Assembly: GCF_002632755.1 (NCBI RefSeq)
Contig: NZ_NJAK01000001.1
Coordinates: 1,612,001-1,676,000 of the forward strand
Length of the DNA: 64,000 bases
Reading direction: 5' to 3'
DNA from: Xenorhabdus ishibashii
Lineage (GTDB): Bacteria; Pseudomonadota; Gammaproteobacteria; Enterobacterales; Enterobacteriaceae
Position numbers and translations under genes: made by a program. Shown here piece after piece: positions 54,922 through 63,482 of this stretch. Every line of letters begins with the position of its first letter. Position 1 is the first letter of the stretch. Under the pieces are notes generated by a model. The model saw only the letters and a program-made list of their open reading frames with translations, had not been told where the DNA came from and did not search any database.

Positions 54922-56286
54922 ATGAATACCACCGATACGATAGTCGCTCAGGCCACTCCTCCGGGACGAGGCGGTGTAGGCATTCTGCGTATTTCTGGCC
55001 CTAAAGCTGCGGAAGTTGCCAAGGTGGTATTGGGCAAACTCCCAAAACCTCGCTATGCCGATTACCTGCCCTTCCGTGATGCGGATGGTTCTGTACTTGA
55101 TCAAGGTATTGCACTTTACTTCCCTGGTCCAAACTCCTTTACGGGAGAAGATGTTCTGGAGCTTCAAGGACATGGTGGGCCGGTTATTCTGGATCTGCTG
55201 CTAAAACGTATTCTGACTATTTCCGGTGTACGCATTGCCAACCCAGGCGAATTTTCTGAACGTGCTTTTCTCAATGATAAGCTCGATTTGGCACAGGCAG
55301 AAGCCATTGCGGATTTGATAGACGCCAGCTCTGAACAGGCCGCACGTTCCGCGATGAACTCCCTGCAAGGTGCATTCTCTAACCAAGTCCATGAAATGGT
55401 GGAGGCGCTGACTAACTTGCGGATCTACGTTGAAGCCGCGATTGATTTTCCTGATGAAGAGATTGATTTCCTTTCTGATGGCAAAATAGAAGCCAAGTTG
55501 GATGAAGTAATTGCAGAGCTGGAGCACGTTCGTTCACAGGCACGTCAAGGCAGTTTGCTACGCGAAGGAATGAAAGTCGTGATTGCAGGTCGCCCGAATG
55601 CGGGTAAATCCAGTTTGCTCAATGCACTGGCAGGCCGTGAAGCCGCGATTGTGACTGATATTGCAGGGACAACGCGCGATGTTTTGCGTGAACATATCCA
55701 TATTGATGGAATGCCGCTGCATGTGATTGATACGGCAGGCTTGCGTGAAGCCAGCGATGAGGTGGAACGTATTGGTATTGAGCGGGCATGGCAGGAAATT
55801 GAGCAGGCGGATCGAGTGCTGTTTATGGTGGACAGTACGACAACCGATGCCGTTGAGCCTGCACAAATTTGGCCGGAATTTATGGCTAAACTACCAGAAT
55901 CCCTGCCTGTCACGGTCATTCGAAATAAGACAGATATGACTAAGGAAGAAACGGGCGTTACGGACGTCAGTGGCTATACATTAATTCGTCTCTCTGCCCG
56001 TGATGGGGAAGGTATCGATTTTCTGCGTGATCATCTAAAAGAGACAATGGGTTTTAACAGCAATACAGAAGGCGGCTTCCTTGCCCGTCGTCGTCACTTG
56101 CAGGCATTGAACACAGCAGCGGAACATTTACAGGAAGGCCATCAACAACTCGTTTTTGCCCGTTCAGGGGAACTGCTGGCAGAAGAACTGCGTTTGGCAC
56201 AGCAAGCATTGAGTGAAATCACCGGTGAATTTACTTCCGATGATTTATTAGGCCGGATTTTTTCGAGTTTTTGTATTGGGAAGTAA
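54922..56286 (+). CDS. mnmE: tRNA uridine-5-carboxymethylaminomethyl modification GTPase MnmE
   Basis: With MnmG it modifies the wobble uridine of several tRNAs. The 454 residues equal E. coli. The N-terminal formyl-THF-binding domain (about 1-118: [22 protein letters not shown]) leads into a helical domain, with a G domain inserted at about 215-375 (P-loop [12 protein letters not shown], switch [18 protein letters not shown], and the NKTD specificity motif). The C-terminus is FCIGK, with the conserved catalytic Cys. It ends the rightward housekeeping block; the next genes face it. Confidence 0.98.
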   Translation: MNTTDTIVAQATPPGRGGVGILRISGPKAAEVAKVVLGKLPKPRYADYLPFRDADGSVLDQGIALYFPGPNSFTGEDVLELQGHGGPVILDLLLKRILTISGVRIANPGEFSERAFLNDKLDLAQAEAIADLIDASSEQAARSAMNSLQGAFSNQVHEMVEALTNLRIYVEAAIDFPDEEIDFLSDGKIEAKLDEVIAELEHVRSQARQGSLLREGMKVVIAGRPNAGKSSLLNALAGREAAIVTDIAGTTRDVLREHIHIDGMPLHVIDTAGLREASDEVERIGIERAWQEIEQADRVLFMVDSTTTDAVEPAQIWPEFMAKLPESLPVTVIRNKTDMTKEETGVTDVSGYTLIRLSARDGEGIDFLRDHLKETMGFNSNTEGGFLARRRHLQALNTAAEHLQEGHQQLVFARSGELLAEELRLAQQALSEITGEFTSDDLLGRIFSSFCIGK

Positions 56287-56390
56287 AAGAGCGATTCTTT
56301 GACCTAACAATCGTGGTGCTGTTGTGAGTTCTCGGCTTTTTATCCAGTTAAATTTGTTATTCAGGGTCAACCACAACAGCATATGTTTTT

Positions 56391-57479
56391 TTACTCTACG
56401 TCACTATTAACACTGAACTGAATATGTTCTGTCGATAACAGCATTTTCAACTTTTCAATATCTAAGAATATTTCGCCAGTACTGAAGATCGCCGGAGCAT
56501 TATTCTTTATCTGTTCCGTTAACTGTATCACTAAAGCCGCCGCCCCTGTTGCTGTTAAATGCGTCTGCCCTTCTGGATCCATCAGTTGAAAACAGACACA
56601 CTTACGATATCCTTTTCTATCAATACCTTGTATATCCGTGCGAATTTGATGCTTATATCCTTGGCCTGGATTATATAAGATTTTTCTACGAAGGCCGGTC
56701 GCTATTCTCGTTGATAATAGTTTCCAAATCCCTTTTTTAACCAAGAAAGATAATAGCTGATTACTCTTAGGATTATCAAAACCGATTCTGGTTGCGACAG
56801 TTTGTGCATTTGTAATTAAAGGTAATATAAATTGTTCGGGCATATCAACACGAAAAACTTTATGGTAGTTACCATCACCAAATAAAATCATACGTTCATC
56901 AGAGAAAGGAAAAATCTTTTGATATTTACCCTTGTTTTTTACTATAAAAGGGGTTGTCAGCCTATCCAGATAATAAATTGAGTTTGGTCCAGCTTTGTCA
57001 TGCAAAGAATATAATACACTTATATCGATACTCTCAATACTTGTGAATGACTGACTGATATCATTGATGAATGCTGCTACAATTCCAGCCATCCATGATG
57101 ATGCAAAAATCATATGATTCGGTTTTTGGCTTTGCATAACGGCTGCTTTACTGAGTGCGATTTGTAAAGGTTCCGTCCAACGTGTTATATCCACATACGC
57201 GATATTATTCTGATGTGCAAAATGTAATAATTTGTCTTCCGTATCATTAACCAAGGTTAATATGATATCAATTTTTAATTTATTGGATACAGAAGGGTTT
57301 TCAATATCAAATAACAAATATGTTGAATTAGTCAGTGTATTAGACAGTTTTTTGGCTTTGTCAATATCCCTTCCGGCAATAATTAACGCTAAATCAGGAT
57401 GATATTTATTAAGGATTTGTGCAACTTGACGACCTACAACACCATAACCACCAACGAGTAATATAGAAATGTTATTCAT
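56391..57479 (-). CDS. Saccharopine dehydrogenase-like NAD(P)-binding protein
   Basis: This 362-residue protein has an N-terminal Rossmann motif (ISILLVGGYGVVGRQVAQIL, residues 4-23), a segment typical of saccharopine dehydrogenase-like enzymes (YVDITRWTEPLQIA, about residues 95-108), and SSWMAGIVAAFINDI further on. The C-terminal part (about 120-360) is poorly characterised and includes LTATGAAALVIQLTEQI, usual in these proteins. It is the last gene of the leftward biosynthetic operon. A 189-bp gap separates it from the preceding gene, so it may have its own promoter. Possible roles are imine or ketone reduction or enoyl reduction of the product; none can be chosen from sequence. Confidence 0.7.
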   Translation of the reverse strand: MNNISILLVGGYGVVGRQVAQILNKYHPDLALIIAGRDIDKAKKLSNTLTNSTYLLFDIENPSVSNKLKIDIILTLVNDTEDKLLHFAHQNNIAYVDITRWTEPLQIALSKAAVMQSQKPNHMIFASSWMAGIVAAFINDISQSFTSIESIDISVLYSLHDKAGPNSIYYLDRLTTPFIVKNKGKYQKIFPFSDERMILFGDGNYHKVFRVDMPEQFILPLITNAQTVATRIGFDNPKSNQLLSFLVKKGIWKLLSTRIATGLRRKILYNPGQGYKHQIRTDIQGIDRKGYRKCVCFQLMDPEGQTHLTATGAAALVIQLTEQIKNNAPAIFSTGEIFLDIEKLKMLLSTEHIQFSVNSDVE

Positions 57480-57668
57480 TTTATAGTCCTAACATATTTC
57501 ATTAAAAAATAGTCCAGCACATTAATTTTAGTGACGATGAGAGGTTTGACAAAAAATTAAAATGAGATTACGCCAGAATATTAGAGTCTGGCGTTGATAG
57601 TAATGTGGCTACCAATATAGAGTAAACCAGTGAAAAAATGTCAGTAAATTCTAAATAACCATCTATTC

Positions 57669-58235
57669 CTAAATAACTATCGATTCCAGCATGCTTTTTC
57701 TTTCTTCGTCACTGACCTTAGGAATAGCATAAAAAGGGATAACGTCAACGGGAGAAATACCCACTAGACCTAACGTTCCAAAGGTCATGCTGCGCATGAA
57801 GTGATCTATTTCCATACCATTTTGGATTAAAATATTTTTTTCAGTTCCTAAAGTGATAAATACCGTTGCGGTTTTTCCTGTTAAATAAGGAATAAAAGTA
57901 TTTTCATCTTCATAATAAGCAAAACCATTAGAAAAAACTCGGTCAATCCAACCCTTAAGTATGGCTGGCTGACCAAACCACCAGATGGGATAAATAAAAA
58001 TAAGATGATCAGATTCTTTCACCATAGTTTGACTTTTCGCAATGTCCGGCAATACCTTACCTCTGTGCAGAGCTTCAAAATCTGGGCTATCAAGTATAGG
58101 ATTAAATTGCTCATCATAAAGAGAAATAAGGCTGTATTCTTCACCTTTATTAACTATTTCACTAATTATCTTTTCTTTAATGGCATGATTAAAACTTTTA
58201 GGATTAGGATGAGCGTAGATAATCAAGTGCTTCAT
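57669..58235 (-). CDS. NAD(P)H dehydrogenase (quinone)-like flavodoxin-fold protein
   Basis: This 188-residue protein has the NQO1/KefF/MdaB family form. HLIIYAHPNPKSFNHAIKE is the FMN/FAD phosphate loop at residues 3-21. DHLIFIYPIWWFGQPAILKGWIDRVFSNGFAY is the hallmark WWxxPAxLKGWxDR segment. It should reduce a quinone or another acceptor with NAD(P)H and FMN or FAD. It lies 106 bp after the SDR gene in the leftward operon. It may be a tailoring or protective enzyme. Confidence 0.82.
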   Translation of the reverse strand: MKHLIIYAHPNPKSFNHAIKEKIISEIVNKGEEYSLISLYDEQFNPILDSPDFEALHRGKVLPDIAKSQTMVKESDHLIFIYPIWWFGQPAILKGWIDRVFSNGFAYYEDENTFIPYLTGKTATVFITLGTEKNILIQNGMEIDHFMRSMTFGTLGLVGISPVDVIPFYAIPKVSDEERKSMLESIVI

Positions 58236-58341
58236 TTTTTTGATTTACTCCTTTAAGCAATAAAAAAATAAACGTTTGGAGGGGATGAGTGAATATTTAC
58301 AAACACACCCAGAACAACAATGATGTAGCAATAGCTCTATT

Positions 58342-59085
58342 TTACATGCCTCCTCTTTCACCCCCATCAATGGTTAACCCCTGAGCTGTAATCATAGCAG
58401 CCTCAGGAGAAATGAAAAACATGACTGTACCGGCAACATCCTGTGGACTAACTAAACGTCGTAATGGAATTCTTTTAGCTGCCCTTTTTAATAAGACGGA
58501 TGTTGAACATCCTAATAATTGCGCCTGGGGTTCCAGACCTCTGACAAACATTGGTGTATTTACCCAAGCAGGCAACACGGCATTGACCGTAATATGTCGC
58601 TTCGCGAGATCCAGCGCTAATGATTTGGTTAAACCAAGTAAAGCATGTTTTGATGCACAATAAGCTGTATTACGGGTTGTCCCTATCTTGCCAAGGATAG
58701 ATGAAATAATGACAATTCGCCCACCAGAAACGATATCAGGTACAACCTGTGATAATAGACGCTGAGTCGAATGTAGGTTGGTTGTCAGTACCAAATCCCA
58801 GATATCATTTTGGTCAATATCATTATCATCCGCTTTACCATGGCTAACAACGATCCCTTTTATTTCACGCTCTTTAACCAGAGGCATTAATTCGCTGGTT
58901 AATGCTTCCTCTTCAACTAAATCGATTTGAAGGGGATGAATATAGTCTGGTGATTGTTCGACTAACTCATTTAATCCATCCCGGTTAATATCAATGGCAA
59001 TAACGTGATATCCAGCCGCAACAAGTTTTTGGCAAACAGCAAATCCAATACCGCTTGCTGCACCAGTCACAATAAATGTTAGCAT
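58342..59085 (-). CDS. Short-chain dehydrogenase/reductase, biosynthetic operon
   Basis: This 247-residue classical SDR has TGAASGIG (residues 7-14), a DI pair at the beginning of strand 2 (YHVIAIDINRDG), suggesting NAD preference, and SSILGKIGTTRNTAYCASKHALLGL with the Ser-Tyr-x3-Lys triad. It ends GLTIDGGERGGM. The substrate cannot be read; a role in beta-keto reduction or aldehyde/alcohol conversion is plausible. It lies 13 bp after the FabG-like gene, in the same transcript. Confidence 0.85.
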   Translation of the reverse strand: MLTFIVTGAASGIGFAVCQKLVAAGYHVIAIDINRDGLNELVEQSPDYIHPLQIDLVEEEALTSELMPLVKEREIKGIVVSHGKADDNDIDQNDIWDLVLTTNLHSTQRLLSQVVPDIVSGGRIVIISSILGKIGTTRNTAYCASKHALLGLTKSLALDLAKRHITVNAVLPAWVNTPMFVRGLEPQAQLLGCSTSVLLKRAAKRIPLRRLVSPQDVAGTVMFFISPEAAMITAQGLTIDGGERGGM

Positions 59086-59098
59086 TGATTTTCCTTAT

Positions 59099-59863
59099 TT
59101 AACTGAGTGCTATGCCACCATTAACATTAATAACCTCACCCGTTATATAATTATTTTCTATAAGAAAATGTATTGCACTGGTAATATTATTAACATGCCC
59201 AACTCGTTTGAGTATTACTTTATTATTGACTAATTCCTTATATGTACTTAATAAATTCTCTGTCATCTCTGTTTGAATAATTCCCGGTGCGACAGCATTA
59301 ACCCGAATATTTTTAGGCGCTACCTCAACGGCAAGCGCCCGTGTCAATGATTCTATTCCACCTTTAGTTGCCGCATAAATGGACTGGCCTTTATTTGGCT
59401 TGCTGGCTGAAATGGAAGAGATATTGATAATGTGACCACTCCGCTGTGGTATCATCGCTTTCAGCACTTCACGGCTACACAAAATATAGCTCAACAAATT
59501 GTTATTGATCAGTAATTCAATATTTTTAGTTTCCATTGTCGCCAGCAACCCATCGCGGGTTATCCCGACATTATTGACCAGAAGATCAATACGACCAAAT
59601 ACGTTAATCACCTTATTAATAAATGTATTAACTTCTTCAGCTTTAGCCAAATCAGCCTTAATAGGTAAGATATCTGGGTAAATTAACTTAATTTCGGCAA
59701 TAAAATCAGTTAATTGAGGAGTTTCATTTCGATAACAAAAAGCGATCCGATATCCCCTCGCCAACAAACTTAAAACGATAGCTTTACCAATACCTTTACT
59801 GCCTCCCGTCACAATGGCATTTTTTGTGATGGTGTCTGATCTTAACTCTCCGTGATGGTTCAT
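59099..59863 (-). CDS. FabG-like 3-oxoacyl-ACP reductase
   Basis: This 254-residue SDR has VTGGSKGIGKAIVLSLLARG (cofactor loop), FCYRNE, in which the Arg suggests NADPH preference, then VNNVGITRDGLLATME, typical of FabG, and SISASKPNKGQSIYAATKGGIESL with the Ser-Tyr-Lys triad. It ends YITGEVINVNGGIALS. It probably reduces the beta-keto group formed by the ketosynthase during chain extension. Its start overlaps the fusion gene's stop by 4 bp. Confidence 0.88.
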   Translation of the reverse strand: MNHHGELRSDTITKNAIVTGGSKGIGKAIVLSLLARGYRIAFCYRNETPQLTDFIAEIKLIYPDILPIKADLAKAEEVNTFINKVINVFGRIDLLVNNVGITRDGLLATMETKNIELLINNNLLSYILCSREVLKAMIPQRSGHIINISSISASKPNKGQSIYAATKGGIESLTRALAVEVAPKNIRVNAVAPGIIQTEMTENLLSTYKELVNNKVILKRVGHVNNITSAIHFLIENNYITGEVINVNGGIALS

Positions 59864-62703
59864 AAACTTGAATTCTCTTTGATATCAGATAAAGTGAAAT
59901 TATGTTTTCTGGCGATTGCCATAATATCAATCACCTGATCAGCAGAAATATTCCCGTATGAAAAATTCCCTTGGTACTCTTCTAACCCCAATAAAATCGT
60001 TTCTGCCATGCAAGCATAAATTTGCCCTTCCTTTAAATAGGCACGGACACGATTATCTAAACTATCATTGTGAGGTGTCTGAACAATTCCTCCCCGCAAT
60101 ATTTTGATATCTGGCCGACTAAGAACATCTTCGTCAGAAAGGTTATGTGGTACTGAAATATCACAGACAATTGCTTTTTGTTTGATTTTTTCAACCGATA
60201 AAAAAGCCTCTGAAGCATTCGACGCACACACAATCACATCACAGTTTTCAATATCAGAAATATTTTGAGAGGTGTAGATAAATGTCTGAGTGGGGTAATA
60301 CTGATTCAAATAGTGCTCTATCTCCATTCCAATATTTGTCTTACCAATGAGATAATCAGCAGGCATAGTGGAAAGACCATCAACTATTCTTTTTGCTAAC
60401 CCTTCAGTGACTGGCATCTTGTTAATAATAAACTGGTTATAGATATTTTCATAAATATGGTATTTCACTCTATCCAGTTTTTTCAGCGAACCGTGATTAC
60501 TGCTACCTATCAAGATCATTTCTTGAAATTGAGGGCCTAATATCTTTGCATAAACACTTCCGATATTCCCTGCCCCTCCCACAATCGCTATCCGCATGTT
60601 AGTGCTATCTCGATCGGTAATACTTTTCTGCAAGGCTTCAATGCCAATGCCTATAGTCAAAGCATTACCTGTTGTCACGTTGATTGACGTATTTTTTAAG
60701 GATTTGCCATTATTGGTGATGATAGACGTAAACATGCCCAACCCAACGACCATATTCCCTTCAGAGGCTGCTTGAGTAACCCGAACTTCAATTTCATGCC
60801 GTAAGCGCCCTAACTCATTTTTTTCTAGTGCTTTTTTGATCATTTTTGACGTCACTGTCAGTGGATAGAGCGTGAATTCCACCGATTTACCCTTATCCGA
60901 ACGGATACGTGCCGCTTTGAAAGGTTTGGTTGCGAGATTAAAGGTGGAATTTTCGACAAACAGCTCTAATTCTTCATCACTAAATATGCTGAGTGAGGGA
61001 TCAACCTCCCTAAGCCCGCTTGCGGAAATCAGATGATTAATAAAAGCCACTTTATAGTCAGCCTCTCTGTCATCATTCTGCGAGGCTTCTATCCGCCGAT
61101 AATCTGTAGCCACAGTGTGATCCTTTTTCCCAAGCATGGGAGCAACGATAAACCCTGCGTCAGCATGACGGATCGCCAGACAAACTTTGGAAAGGGCATC
61201 AACAAACCGAATAATTTGTTCAATTTCCAGAAATACTGAGGGTTCTACACGAATAACGTTTGCTGCACTTCCAGAAGGGGCGACACGAATGTGGCTACCA
61301 CACAATAAATGCCCACTAATCACATAGCCTAAGCTACCTTGTACGGCAATATTTTGTAAGATATAGGAGTCAGAATTAATGACATCATGAAACTCTATTC
61401 CCCAGATCAATCCCTTGCCACGAACATCTCGAATGACATCAGGATACTGTTCTTTCAGCGCATTCAACCGTGTTCTGAATTCCTCCCCTAACTGAGTCAC
61501 TTGTTTTAGTAAGTGGCGCTGGTCAGCATGCAGAAGATTGACGAAATCATGTGCTACCCGACAAGAAAAATCATCTTCACCAAAGGTGGAGCTTTGGATG
61601 ACATCAAATCCCGGTGTAAAACTTTCCTGACGGATAGCCACTACCCCAATTTTGACATATCCCGCTCCCAAGGCCTTGGAAAGAACGTAATAGTCTGCAT
61701 CAAGATCGACATCACTGGATGCGACTAAAAACCCACATCTTCCTGATCCTGATTGAACTTCATCAGCAATAACAGGGCAACCCAATATCTGTTTTAGCCG
61801 GTTAATTCCGCTAATTTGTTCTGCATTAAGCGGGTAAACGCCGCCCTCTCCCTGTATAGGTTCTACGAGAAATGCGGTAACAACTCTGAATGGTTTCTTC
61901 GTTAAAATAATTTGGTTATTCTCTTCTTGCGGTAACCACAACCAACTATTAAAAATATCATTGGCTTTTTCACCCATGCTCGCAAATTCATTCAATTTTT
62001 CAGAAGAAAGGAAATGCGTGTCTATTTTCATTCTTCTTAGATAATGACGATACATGGCACCATGCGTACAGTTGGCCGTCATGATCATTTTTCCATGAAA
62101 AGCATGTTCAAGAACTAAGAATGTTGGTTTTGTATTCAATCGTTCCTGAACAAACGCCATCAAGGCTAATTTTATCTCTTCGACAGTGGCATTTGCCCCC
62201 AATTGCAAACGCTGGCGCTGTTCCTCTGTCAGTACAATTTCTTTATCAGCACTGATTTTGGTAATCGCTGTTACGACTTCCTGCTCTAACTCTTCAAGTT
62301 GAGCATTACGTGTAAATTCTGCACTTTTCAGTGCAACTTCCATCGACTCCGCCCCTGTACTCGCAAAACAGAAGATAAAATCACGATGAGTTCCAGTTTC
62401 TTCTTTTAGTAATTCATTAAGACGTTCAGCTAATAATGCGGCAGGTTTTCTGATGGAAAATTGGTTATGAACAGGAATTTCTTCATCAAGATAGGACTTT
62501 ATTTTTTCTCTTATAAAAGGAGAGTTATGGCCTAATAATGTCGCACCATATCCTCCCAAGAGATCCAAGACAGGAATTTCTTTATCATTTTCATCTTTGT
62601 AATAGAGAAAATTACCTGCTGCCCGGTGATAAGTTCTGTTTAAACCAAGTGAAATTAATGCCTGAGTTAGCTGAGGTTTACAAAAAATAGCGTAATTTTC
62701 CAT
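59860..62703 (-). CDS. Class III aminotransferase fused to an AAR-type acyl-ACP reductase
   Basis: The 947-residue protein has two enzymes. Residues about 1-515 are a class III PLP aminotransferase, with FASTGAESMEVALKSAEFTR (112-132), ADEVQSGSGRCGF (313-325) and the PLP lysine in VLSKALGAG (Lys343). A helical insertion at about 133-190 is not usual in the family. Residues about 610-947 resemble cyanobacterial long-chain acyl-ACP reductase (AAR). GLGMFTSIITNNG and VTTGNALT (654-684), the nucleotide loop VGGAGNIGS (708-716), KILRGGIVQTP (867-877), and ACMAETILLGLEEYQGNFSYG (897-917) match, with Cys898 at the AAR active-site cysteine. The linker, about 515-610, is unassigned. Expected reaction: acyl-ACP to aldehyde, then transamination to an amine. 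The order is the reverse of what I recall for PigE-type proteins. No comparison was run. Confidence 0.82.
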   Translation of the reverse strand: MENYAIFCKPQLTQALISLGLNRTYHRAAGNFLYYKDENDKEIPVLDLLGGYGATLLGHNSPFIREKIKSYLDEEIPVHNQFSIRKPAALLAERLNELLKEETGTHRDFIFCFASTGAESMEVALKSAEFTRNAQLEELEQEVVTAITKISADKEIVLTEEQRQRLQLGANATVEEIKLALMAFVQERLNTKPTFLVLEHAFHGKMIMTANCTHGAMYRHYLRRMKIDTHFLSSEKLNEFASMGEKANDIFNSWLWLPQEENNQIILTKKPFRVVTAFLVEPIQGEGGVYPLNAEQISGINRLKQILGCPVIADEVQSGSGRCGFLVASSDVDLDADYYVLSKALGAGYVKIGVVAIRQESFTPGFDVIQSSTFGEDDFSCRVAHDFVNLLHADQRHLLKQVTQLGEEFRTRLNALKEQYPDVIRDVRGKGLIWGIEFHDVINSDSYILQNIAVQGSLGYVISGHLLCGSHIRVAPSGSAANVIRVEPSVFLEIEQIIRFVDALSKVCLAIRHADAGFIVAPMLGKKDHTVATDYRRIEASQNDDREADYKVAFINHLISASGLREVDPSLSIFSDEELELFVENSTFNLATKPFKAARIRSDKGKSVEFTLYPLTVTSKMIKKALEKNELGRLRHEIEVRVTQAASEGNMVVGLGMFTSIITNNGKSLKNTSINVTTGNALTIGIGIEALQKSITDRDSTNMRIAIVGGAGNIGSVYAKILGPQFQEMILIGSSNHGSLKKLDRVKYHIYENIYNQFIINKMPVTEGLAKRIVDGLSTMPADYLIGKTNIGMEIEHYLNQYYPTQTFIYTSQNISDIENCDVIVCASNASEAFLSVEKIKQKAIVCDISVPHNLSDEDVLSRPDIKILRGGIVQTPHNDSLDNRVRAYLKEGQIYACMAETILLGLEEYQGNFSYGNISADQVIDIMAIARKHNFTLSDIKENSSL

Positions 62704-62717
62704 TGTAAATCCTATTG

Positions 62718-63482
62718 TTAATTAACTGTTTCAACCTGCCTATGGGGCTTTATACGATCTGCTATATCCTTGATAAAAAAGAGAGTTTCAGCAGCATAAT
62801 TTCTCTCACTATAATTCTGATAGAGATATGGAATATCAATGAGATGTGAGTTACCTTGCGGTGCCTGGTTTTCAACTCTTGTGAGAATGAAAGTGGCGCC
62901 AAACTCAATACTTCCACCCGAAAATTCAGATTGAATATCTTGAGTTATGCTCCCTATCCCGGAAGCAACCACTAAGGCGTAGTCAATCAAGTGATTATTC
63001 AGACACAACTCAGCTTCGCTAAATGCCGACAGTAAGCCTAAATTTCCACGCAAAAAAGCAGCGCAGTCACATTGCAAATTGAGTTCTTGGGAAAGGATGC
63101 CCAACAGGTTATTACTGAGTGATAGAGTGATTAAGAAAGGATTGACTCGTTCACATTCCCAGATAGTTTGATAAATATGCTTTGAATGGTGAGCCTTAGC
63201 TTGTTCATGTTCTGGTAATAATTCTGAAGGCAATGGATGAAGATAGCCATATTGCGTGGTATACAGGCCAAATTTTATTTTTGGATCACTGATATTCAAG
63301 CCAGAGGCAATTAAAGCCCTTCTGGTTGAAATAATGCCTTTCTTCGTTCCCGTAGAATAAAAGCGTCTGAGCTTTGCATTTTTAATTAGCTCATTGCCAT
63401 CTTTTTCATCATTTAGACTATTAAATAGATGACAAGGGGTGGTTATATTATAATTAATCAGTTTTATTATCTTATTTTCCAT
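62718..63482 (-). CDS. Short beta-ketoacyl synthase-like / chain-length-factor-like protein
   Basis: This 254-residue protein resembles the N-terminal half of a thiolase-fold ketosynthase. It has TRRALIASGLNISDPKIKFGLYTT, then LSLSNNLLGILSQELNLQCDCAAFLRGNLGLL, where an active ketosynthase would have its nucleophile loop, and VVASGIGSITQDIQ. It lacks the C-terminal His motifs, so it is probably not catalytic by itself. Similar short partners occur in aryl-polyene-type type II systems, where they pair with a FabF-like ketosynthase. It overlaps the upstream ketosynthase gene by 11 bp and lies 14 bp before the fusion gene. A helper or chain-length role is inference. Confidence 0.68.
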   Translation of the reverse strand: MENKIIKLINYNITTPCHLFNSLNDEKDGNELIKNAKLRRFYSTGTKKGIISTRRALIASGLNISDPKIKFGLYTTQYGYLHPLPSELLPEHEQAKAHHSKHIYQTIWECERVNPFLITLSLSNNLLGILSQELNLQCDCAAFLRGNLGLLSAFSEAELCLNNHLIDYALVVASGIGSITQDIQSEFSGGSIEFGATFILTRVENQAPQGNSHLIDIPYLYQNYSERNYAAETLFFIKDIADRIKPHRQVETVN

